In this document: in pieces, positions 53,211 through 59,778 of the stretch
Layout of the letters: each line of letters opens with the position of its first letter
Position numbering within the stretch: position 1 is the stretch's first letter
Source of the DNA: Pandoraea nosoerga
Lineage (GTDB): Bacteria; Pseudomonadota; Gammaproteobacteria; Burkholderiales; Burkholderiaceae
Length of the DNA: 64,000 nt
Assembly: GCF_902459585.1 (NCBI RefSeq)
Contig: NZ_CABPSC010000006.1
Location: forward strand, 62,001 to 126,000
Direction of reading: 5' to 3'
Notes under the pieces: generated by a model
Seen by the model: only the letters and a program-made list of their open reading frames with translations
Database searches by the model: none
Told to the model about the DNA's origin: nothing
Made by a program: the position numbers and the translations under genes

Positions 53211-54572
53211 ATGCCTTATGTATTGATCGTTGACGGCGACGAAACCACGCGCACGATGCTCGGCGCCGCAGCCAATGCACAACAGCTCGCGAACGATGCG
53301 GTAGCAACGCTCGCCGAAGCCCGATGCAAGATCCGCAGCAGAGTGCCGGACGTGGTGTTCATGGAGCTGAACCTGCCCGATGGCAACGGCCTGGAACTGT
53401 TCGACGCCGTGCCGCGCGGGCTGAACGTCGAGATGGTGCCGATGACGGCGAACGCCAGCGTCGAGTCCGCCATCGAGGCGCTGCGCCACGGCGCCGCCGA
53501 CTATCTGCAAAAACCGATAAACGTGCAGCGTCTGGACTCGATCCTCGCGCGCGTGCCCCGCACCGACGAGCTTCGCGCGGAGATTGCCGATTTACGCGCA
53601 CAACTGCAGCGTCTCGGCCGGTTCGGCCGCATGCTCGGCAGTTCGCCGGCGATGCAGAAAATCTATGAAGCCATTGCGCGCGTGGCGCCGAGCGAGGCGT
53701 CGGTGATGCTCACGGGAGAATCCGGCACCGGCAAGGAACTCGCAGCGCAGACCGTTCACGACCTGAGCCTGCGCCGCAAGGGGCCTTTCGTCGCCGTCAA
53801 CTGCGGCGCGATCGCCGCGAACCTGGTCGAAAGCGAGCTGTTCGGGCATGACCGGGGCAGCTTTACCGGCGCGGATCGTCAACACAAGGGCTTCTTCGAG
53901 CGCGCCCACGGCGGCACGCTCTTTCTCGACGAAGTCACGGAAATGCCGCTGGCCTCCCAGGTCAAGTTGTTGCGCGTGCTGGAGACGGGACGCCTGACAC
54001 GGCTTGGCGGCAATCAGGAAATCGAAGTCGACGTGAGAATCGTCGCCGCCACCAATGTGGCGCCCGAGGCGGCGGTCGAGCGCGGCACCTTCCGTCTGGA
54101 TCTTTTCCATCGCCTTAACGTGTTCCCCATTACCATGCCGCCGTTGCGCGAGCGCGGCGACGACATCGCCATGCTCGCCAACGCGTTTCTGCACGAGTTC
54201 TCGGAGCGCAGCGGCCGCCGAATGCGGTTTTCGCAGAGTGCGCTCGACGCGCTGGGCGACTATTCCTGGGACGGCAACGTTCGCGAGCTGCGAAATCTCG
54301 TGCAACGCGCCCACATCCTCACCGAAGGCGACGTCATCGAGTCGCTGCCGCGCCCCGCCATGCTGGAGGCGGACGAAGCCATCGCATCCGACGATACGGT
54401 GGTCCTGCCGGTGGAATCCACGCTCGAAGCGCTGGATCGCGCATTGGTCAACGCCACGCTGGCGAAGTGCGGCGGCGTGAAGGCTCATGCCGCGGAGATT
54501 CTCGAGGTCAGTCTGAAGACGCTGTACAACCGTCTCGACGGCGCCCACGACGAAAAGACCGGCACCGCGTGA
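53211..54572 (+). CDS. Sigma-54 response regulator with Glu in place of the phospho-acceptor Asp
   Basis: The 453-residue protein is an NtrC-type regulator: receiver (1-115), AAA+ domain (Walker A GESGTGKE 169-176, GSFTGA 216-221, Walker B TLFLDE 236-241) and C-terminal Fis helix-turn-helix. In the receiver, acidic residues Asp8 and Asp10, Thr79 and Lys101 are kept, but the site that should be Asp reads VVFMELNLPDGNG, giving Glu52. Glu often mimics phospho-Asp, so it may be locked active or regulated otherwise. No histidine kinase gene is near. It is divergent from the orphan activator. Confidence 0.9.
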   Translation: MPYVLIVDGDETTRTMLGAAANAQQLANDAVATLAEARCKIRSRVPDVVFMELNLPDGNGLELFDAVPRGLNVEMVPMTANASVESAIEALRHGAADYLQKPINVQRLDSILARVPRTDELRAEIADLRAQLQRLGRFGRMLGSSPAMQKIYEAIARVAPSEASVMLTGESGTGKELAAQTVHDLSLRRKGPFVAVNCGAIAANLVESELFGHDRGSFTGADRQHKGFFERAHGGTLFLDEVTEMPLASQVKLLRVLETGRLTRLGGNQEIEVDVRIVAATNVAPEAAVERGTFRLDLFHRLNVFPITMPPLRERGDDIAMLANAFLHEFSERSGRRMRFSQSALDALGDYSWDGNVRELRNLVQRAHILTEGDVIESLPRPAMLEADEAIASDDTVVLPVESTLEALDRALVNATLAKCGGVKAHAAEILEVSLKTLYNRLDGAHDEKTGTA

Positions 54573-54586
54573 GGCCCGGATTCCGC

Positions 54587-55207
54587 TCATTGCCGGTCCG
54601 GCTGCCGGCAGGGCGCTTGGCGGGCCCGGTAGCGCAGGCAGCGAACCAGTTCTTCGCAATAGGGAATACCGGCAAGGAGGACGGCTGCCGACAGGGCGCC
54701 GGCAAGGTAGCCCGGCGATGTCGTGCTCAGCGTCAGCGAGAAGCGATCCCCGGCCGGCTCGGGCGGCAGCGCGCGCAATTGATCGAAGTTGGCGCCGATG
54801 ACGAGCGTGACGGCGGTGATCGGCAGCAGTTCCAGGAAGCTGTGGACGTGCTCCTCGAACGCCGTCAGCTCGCGGCGCTGTCTCGCGTAGCTGACATCCC
54901 ACAGCGCGGTGATCTCGTGCAGGATCAGGCCGAGCACCATGATCGCCATCACCGTCACGTTGATCCTGAATACCAGCGCCACCAGCAGCGGGATGCCGAC
55001 TTCGAACATCTGCGCGAGATGCAGCACGGACTCGCGCGCACCCGCATTGCGCTCGATGTGCGTGCGGCGGTGGCACATCCAGTCGGCGAAGCCCGCGAGC
55101 AGCCACAACGGAATGATCCAGTAGCGGATGTACAGATCGACGAATTCCTTGACGTCCACGGCCTTGGGCGAAATGAGTCCGGAGAGTCGATGCCAAGCAA
55201 GGGACAT
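54587..55207 (-). CDS. Multi-pass membrane protein of unknown function (206 aa)
   Basis: I do not recognise the family. The first 25 residues are followed by FVDLYIRYWIIPLWLLAGFA, then a His/Arg-rich cytoplasmic loop (DWMCHRRTHIERNAGARE) and further hydrophobic helices (GIPLLVALVFRINVTVMAIM, LGLILHEITALWDVSYARQR, LLPITAVTLVIGANF). At least four helices are predicted. The HRRTHIE and LHEITALWD segments contain possible metal ligands, as in di-iron membrane oxidoreductases, but that is speculation. It converges on the Glu52 regulator gene by 14 bases. Confidence 0.68.
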   Translation of the reverse strand: MSLAWHRLSGLISPKAVDVKEFVDLYIRYWIIPLWLLAGFADWMCHRRTHIERNAGARESVLHLAQMFEVGIPLLVALVFRINVTVMAIMVLGLILHEITALWDVSYARQRRELTAFEEHVHSFLELLPITAVTLVIGANFDQLRALPPEPAGDRFSLTLSTTSPGYLAGALSAAVLLAGIPYCEELVRCLRYRARQAPCRQPDRQ

Positions 55208-55406
55208 ACCCGCCGACGCCCTCGGACGGATTTCCGGTGCATTCGTGATGCATTCCCGACGTGTTGCCGATGTGGCGCGAACGGCATGGCGTGGGGGGCC
55301 CGCCGTTTCAATGCTTCGGTACAACTTTTTCCAATTTGCACCCGGTGACCCGCGTGGCGCGGCAAGAGACGCTGATTCTCCAGCACGTTCGGCCACGCGG
55401 CGCGCC

Positions 55407-55422
55407 CGGCATGCAACTTGCT
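55407..55422 (+). promoter_or_regulatory. Sigma-54 promoter of the DUF4142 gene
   Basis: CGGCATG-CAAC-TTGCT matches the sigma-54 -24 (GG) and -12 (GC) elements with correct spacing. Transcription would begin near 55433, 42 bases before the start codon. An inverted repeat TGCAT-N5-ATGCA lies at 55238-55252, a distance that could suit an activator site. Confidence 0.7.
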
Positions 55423-55474
55423 GCGTCCGGACGTGGGCGCCACCACGGCGCCGTTCCAGACGACGGGAGACCCC

Positions 55475-56107
55475 ATGCGAGCGAATCATCGGGTGCTGGC
55501 CGGCAACGCCGGACGATGGCGCCTTTGCGCGGGCCGCGCGATGGCGCTCGCGCTCTTGACCGTGGGTGCCTGCACCCAGAGCTTTGCGGCGGGCAGCGGG
55601 CTTGGGGCGGGCCATCGCGACGACGCGATGTCGCCGGCGACCACCGACGAGGGCCAGGCCCGCAGCGCGACGGACATGGACGGTGAATTCCTCGCCGCGG
55701 CCGTGGGCTTCAGCCGGGATCAGATCGCGGCGAGCCGCGTCATCGCGAACGAGACGGAAAACTCGGAAATCCGCGCCTACGCCGGGCGGATGAGCCTCGA
55801 GCACGAGAAGCTGGCCGAGGCGCTCCACAGCCTGGGCGCGCGGCATTCGATCCAGACGCCGGACGCGCCGCCGCGGCAGTCCGACCTCAACGAGATGGCG
55901 AACACGCAACTCGCCACCGTCGACCGGCATTACCTGTCGATCGCGGGAGCCGCCGCGCTGCGCAAGATCATTCTCGTGTACGAGGACGAGGCCAAGAGCG
56001 GTCAGATACCCGAGATCCGGAAGTTCGCGACCTCCGCGCTCACGACGCTCAATCGCGAATACGGCATGGCGCAGGCGCTCGAGAAAAAAGTCTCGCCGAA
56101 GCGGTAA
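55475..56107 (+). CDS. DUF4142 exported protein
   Basis: The 210-residue protein has a long signal peptide (RAMALALLTVGACTQSFAAG), possibly a lipobox at VGAC. The DUF4142 domain follows at about residues 65-205: DMDGEFLAAAVGFSRDQIAA, SEIRAYAGRMSLEHEKLAEA, then NTQLATVDRHYLSIAGAA. It is a ferritin-like four-helix bundle in other members, with function unknown; many are stress-induced and periplasmic. The GGGAG site before the ATG at 55475 sets the start. A sigma-54-type promoter lies upstream. Confidence 0.82.
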   Translation: MRANHRVLAGNAGRWRLCAGRAMALALLTVGACTQSFAAGSGLGAGHRDDAMSPATTDEGQARSATDMDGEFLAAAVGFSRDQIAASRVIANETENSEIRAYAGRMSLEHEKLAEALHSLGARHSIQTPDAPPRQSDLNEMANTQLATVDRHYLSIAGAAALRKIILVYEDEAKSGQIPEIRKFATSALTTLNREYGMAQALEKKVSPKR

Positions 56108-56150
56108 GTCCGCGGGCGAGCCTGCGCCGAGGTGCGCCCCATCGGCGCCA

Positions 56151-56519
56151 TTACGGTTTATCGTCCTCCAGCCCTTCCCATGTGGGCGTCAGCTTGGGGT
56201 CCGACATGCGCTTGCCGCGAGGCTGCGTGCGCGCGCGACGCTCGACCTCACTGTCGTCACCAGTTGTCGACAGACCGTCGGAGACAGGCTCCACCGGCGC
56301 GTATTCGTCGCACTCGTGATGCGCTGGCCAGTAGCCGTTGCCTATGCGTCCGTGGTGCGTGCCGATCGTCTCTTCATCGCCGTCTTCGTGAAGCAGCCGA
56401 TAGTCGATGCGCTCGTCCTCCGAGGGCGTGGCGTCGTGGGGGTCATGGGACACTGGCGCCCCGCGCCCACCGTGGGTATCACGGGTCTCGCGAGCGTCGT
56501 CCGATGTCGGGCGATTCAT
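56151..56519 (-). CDS. Acidic hydrophilic hypothetical protein (122 aa)
   Basis: Not recognised. The sequence is disordered in character and rich in Asp, Glu, His and Gly: DTHGGRGAPVSHDPHDATPS, EDERIDYRLLHEDGDEETIG. It ends in LTPTWEGLEDDKP. No export signal or membrane helix. The GGGAG site before the ATG at 56519 supports translation. It follows the BON-domain gene by 48 bases on the same strand and is probably cotranscribed from that sigma-54 promoter. Confidence 0.58.
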   Translation of the reverse strand: MNRPTSDDARETRDTHGGRGAPVSHDPHDATPSEDERIDYRLLHEDGDEETIGTHHGRIGNGYWPAHHECDEYAPVEPVSDGLSTTGDDSEVERRARTQPRGKRMSDPKLTPTWEGLEDDKP

Positions 56520-56567
56520 GGGCGTTCTCCCTCGCAATATGGGTCGGTTCGCGGGCGGCGGCGGGCG

Positions 56568-56933
56568 TCAGCCGCCGATACCGATGTTGCAAACGACGTC
56601 CGTGACGCCGGGAATGGCGCGAATGGTGCGCATGAGCTCGTCGCGCAAATCGGCGTGAGCGACCCATCCGTCGAGCGTGACTTCCCCGTCCGAGAGCTTG
56701 AACGTGACAAACGCATAGCGGCCGTCGGGCGGATCGCGCAGCGCCTCGCTCACGCGCGACTGGAGTCGGCCGAATTCCGGCGCCCCCTGGCCGCCGGGGC
56801 CGATATCGCCGCTCGGATGCTGCGACGAGGAGTGCGTCATCGGGGTCGGTCCGCCGTCTCCCGACGAGGTGGTGCTGCGCGGGTCCCCCGGCTCGTCGGG
56901 AAGTAGATAGCCCTTCTTGCGTGGATTCGTCAT
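56568..56933 (-). CDS. BON-domain protein
   Basis: A 121-residue protein. Residues 1-45 are polar and disordered (MTNPRKKGYLLPDEPGDPRS). The BON domain occupies about 55-120: LQSRVSEALRDPPDGRYAFV, LSDGEVTLDGWVAHADLRDE and IRAIPGVTDVVCNI. BON domains bind phospholipid or glycan surfaces in stress proteins such as OsmY. No signal peptide is seen, so it is cytoplasmic or its export is unusual. The start at 56933 lies 38 bases from the predicted start of a sigma-54 promoter. Confidence 0.83.
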   Translation of the reverse strand: MTNPRKKGYLLPDEPGDPRSTTSSGDGGPTPMTHSSSQHPSGDIGPGGQGAPEFGRLQSRVSEALRDPPDGRYAFVTFKLSDGEVTLDGWVAHADLRDELMRTIRAIPGVTDVVCNIGIGG

Positions 56934-56981
56934 GATGGTCGTGCTCCAGAGAATGCGTCGGGTCGCTGCTTTGGTGATGCC

Positions 56982-56997
56982 AGCAGTTTCCGTGCCG
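56982..56997 (-). promoter_or_regulatory. Sigma-54 promoter of the BON-domain gene
   Basis: On the minus strand CGGCACG-GAAA-CTGCT keeps the invariant GG and GC with exact spacing. Only the first base and the first T of TTGC differ from consensus. Transcription would begin near 56971. Confidence 0.72.
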
Positions 56998-57199
56998 AAT
57001 CCTGGCGCACGCGCGGACGCGGCATGACAGCCCGTCTGCCGCGAATTTTCTGCATATCGTTGTAATTCCGCGTGGCCGCCGAGCACCGCACCTGGCGCCG
57101 CCGGACGCGCGCCGCCCTGGAACGGCAATTGCTCGGGAAACGATAAGGTTCATGCAACAGATGGGACACCGCGATACCGCACGTGGAGGCTCCCTCTTT

Positions 57200-57225
57200 C
57201 CGCCGCTGCGTCGGCGGTTTTTTTT
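57200..57225 (+). terminator. Orphan plus-strand terminator
   Basis: CCGCCG and CGGCGG around a 6-base loop are followed by eight T on the plus strand. Both flanking genes are on the minus strand and the nearest plus-strand gene ends over 1 kb upstream. The 370-base gap 56934-57302 holds no protein gene, so an unannotated plus-strand transcript may end here. Confidence 0.7.
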
Positions 57226-57302
57226 ACCCGGCGCCGGGGCGAGTCGCTGCCCCGCGCCAGGCCGGCCGAGCCGGTCCGGACCGGCGGCTTCGCGCCGTTC
57301 CC

Positions 57303-58646
57303 TCAGATCACGCCTTGCGCCAGCATGGCGTCGGCCACCTTCACGAAGCCGGCAACGTTGGCGCCGCTCACATAACTTACCGAGCCGTCGGCGCGGCGTC
57401 CGTGGTGCACGCACACCTCGTGGATGCTGCGCATGATGTCGTGCAGGCGCGCATCGACCTCCTCGCGCGGCCACGAGATGCGCATGGCGTTCTGGCTCAT
57501 CTCCAGCCCCGACGTGGCAACGCCGCCGGCGTTGCTCGCCTTGCCCGGCGCGTACAGAACGCCGTGGCCCTCGAAGCGTTTTGCCGCCTCGTTGGTCGAG
57601 GGCATGTTGGCACCTTCGGCGACGCAGATCACGCCGTTGGCGATGAGCGTTGCGGCATCGTCGTCGTTCAGCTCGTTTTGCGTGGCGCAGGGCAGTGCGA
57701 CGTCGACCGGCACGTGCCATGGCCGCCGGCCCGCCAGGAAGGTGAGACCGGTGCGCTGCGCGTAGTCGCTCACGCGGCCGTAGTGATGATTCTTCACGTC
57801 CATCAGCTCGGCGAGTTTCTCCGGCGTGAAGCCGTCCTCGTCGACGACCGTGCCGCTTGAATCCGACACCGTGACGACCTTGGCGCCGAGCGCCATGGCT
57901 TTTTCGACGGCGTACTGCGCGACGTTGCCCGAGCCGGACACGCTCACGCGCAGGCCGTCGAAGCCGCGACCGGAACGCCTGAGCATTTCTTCGGCAAAGT
58001 AGACGGTGCCGTAACCGGTGGCTTCCGGACGAATCAGCGAGCCGCCGAAGGACAGGCCCTTGCCGGTAAATACGCAGTCCGCGCGATTCGAGAGTTTTTT
58101 CATCATGCCGGCCATGAAACCGACCTCGCGAGCGCCGACACCGATGTCGCCCGCGGGCACGTCCGTGTCGCTGCCGACGTGGCGGAACAGCTCCGTCACG
58201 AACGCCTGGCAGAAGCGCATGACTTCACCGGGGCTCTTGCCCTTCGGGTCGAAATCGGAACCGCCCTTGCCGCCGCCCATGGGCAGCGTGGTGAGCGCAT
58301 TCTTGAAGGTCTGCTCGAACGCGAGGAACTTGAGGATCGACAGGTTGACCGACGGGTGCAAGCGCAGGCCGCCCTTGTACGGGCCGATGGCCGAGCTGTG
58401 CTGGATGCGGTAGCCGCGATTGACTTGCACGTCGCCATGATCGTCGACCCACGACACGCGGAACATGACGATGCGCTCGGGTTCGACCAGGCGGTCCAGC
58501 AGGCCGTGCTCGGCATACTTCGGATGCTGCGAAATATAGGGCCACAGGCTTTCCATCACCTCCGTGACAGCCTGCAGGAACTCCGGTTGACCGGGATTGC
58601 GCTCGGCGGTGGAGCGCAGGAACTCGTCAAGTGACTGATATTTCAT
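57303..58646 (-). CDS. gdhA: NADP-specific glutamate dehydrogenase
   Basis: A 447-residue hexameric enzyme that makes glutamate from 2-oxoglutarate and ammonia. It matches E. coli GdhA through nearly its whole length: IQHSSAIGPYKGGLRLHPSV, TTLPMGGGKGGSDFDPKGKS, DVPAGDIGVGAREVGFMAGM, GKGLSFGGSLIRPEATGYGT, VSVSGSGNVAQYAVEKAMAL and the final FVKVADAMLAQGVI. The catalytic Lys in GGGKGG and the downstream Asp are intact. The ATG at 58646 is used; a TTG 12 bases upstream is in frame. The gene stands alone. Confidence 0.96.
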   Translation of the reverse strand: MKYQSLDEFLRSTAERNPGQPEFLQAVTEVMESLWPYISQHPKYAEHGLLDRLVEPERIVMFRVSWVDDHGDVQVNRGYRIQHSSAIGPYKGGLRLHPSVNLSILKFLAFEQTFKNALTTLPMGGGKGGSDFDPKGKSPGEVMRFCQAFVTELFRHVGSDTDVPAGDIGVGAREVGFMAGMMKKLSNRADCVFTGKGLSFGGSLIRPEATGYGTVYFAEEMLRRSGRGFDGLRVSVSGSGNVAQYAVEKAMALGAKVVTVSDSSGTVVDEDGFTPEKLAELMDVKNHHYGRVSDYAQRTGLTFLAGRRPWHVPVDVALPCATQNELNDDDAATLIANGVICVAEGANMPSTNEAAKRFEGHGVLYAPGKASNAGGVATSGLEMSQNAMRISWPREEVDARLHDIMRSIHEVCVHHGRRADGSVSYVSGANVAGFVKVADAMLAQGVI

Positions 58647-58832
58647 TTCGGAGGCCAATCAATGGCGCTTGTTCTTGGGGGGAACAGCATTTTGCACCAT
58701 TTATGGGCGCCAGTACGGCAAAAATACGGAAATTCCGATGGGGCTTTCGGCAGGTTGTGCTGCGATGGCAAGTCGTGCAAAGGGAAATGCATAACGCTGG
58801 CAATTCCGCGCCCCTCCGTGCCACGCATTGCC

Positions 58833-59286
58833 TGTACCTATGACTGGACCGGCGGCTTCATCAAGAACGACGACAGCGCCGACGACGTGCGCGACATCGA
58901 TCTGTCGATCGTCCATTTCCTGTCGGGTCCGGTGGGTGTGCGCGGCGCGAAACCGGGCGGTCTGCTCGTGGTCGATCTGCTCGACATTGGCGCCAGGCCG
59001 GACAGTCAATGGGGCTTCAACGGTTTCTTTTCGAAGACGAACGGGGGGCGGGTTTCTGACCGAGCACTTCCCGCACGCGCAAAAATCGATATGGGATTTC
59101 CACGGGCTGTACACGAGTTCGCACCATGTGCCCGTGTGAGCTTTGCGGGAATGATTCACCCCGTGCTCATCGGCTGCCTGCCCGCCCCCAAGTTGCTCGA
59201 GATGTGGAACGCGCGCGAGACCGGGCTCATCGCCACGGCGCCTGAGCGCGTGCCGCCGCTGGCGAATCCGCCGTTTGCCGCAACGC
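58833..59286 (+). pseudogene. Decayed formamidase (FmdA/acetamidase family) gene
   Basis: Pieces of formamidase are visible in two frames. YDWTGGFIKNDDSADDVRDI to NGFFSKTNGG reads from 58833 in one frame. GGGFLTEHFPHAQKSIWDFH follows in the next frame, then the first frame returns with FAGMIHPVLIGCLPAPKLLE and RVPPLANPPFAAT. Intact members have about 400 residues; here about 150 remain, with both ends missing and two frameshifts. The enzyme hydrolysed formamide or short amides to release ammonia. It is non-functional. From 59287 to 59778 I see only a terminator and no gene. Confidence 0.85.
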
Positions 59287-59414
59287 GAGCGCAGGCGTAT
59301 TCGATCCTCGGCTGCGCGCCGGTGCACGGGCATATTAGCCTCAGGCGAGCGGCCGGGCGCCCCTGGATGATCAGTCACCAGTCGTCCGGCCGAAAAAAAC
59401 CGCCTTGCAGTCAC

Positions 59415-59448
59415 GCCCCGTGGTCGAGAGACGCATGGGGCTTTTTTT
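59415..59448 (+). terminator. Intrinsic terminator downstream of the formamidase remnant
   Basis: GCCCCGTG (59415-59422) pairs with CATGGGGC (59434-59441) with one G-T pair. Seven T follow. It may be what remains of the end of the dead operon. Confidence 0.75.
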
Positions 59449-59778
59449 GCACTGCTATATTTGCACGGCGATACGAAGCCGATGACCGCGCGGGCCGGTA
59501 CGGCAGCCGCGACAAACGTGTATAAAGGCGCATAAAGGCGCGAAAAGCCTCGGTGATGACCCGCAACGAGGCTCGCGGGATGACCGATGTGGCCCGCATG
59601 GCGCTTGACGCGGGATTGAAGCTTTTTTAACCTTTCGCGCAACTTGCCTGCGTTGATCAGCACTAGAAAACATTCATCGAACGGCAACGGTCTGGGCGTA
59701 TACCAGGACACGGCAGCGGCGGCACCTCGTCGGCGCCGGTCGCGACGTGAGCGAAGTCAGCAAATCGGGGAAACAAGA

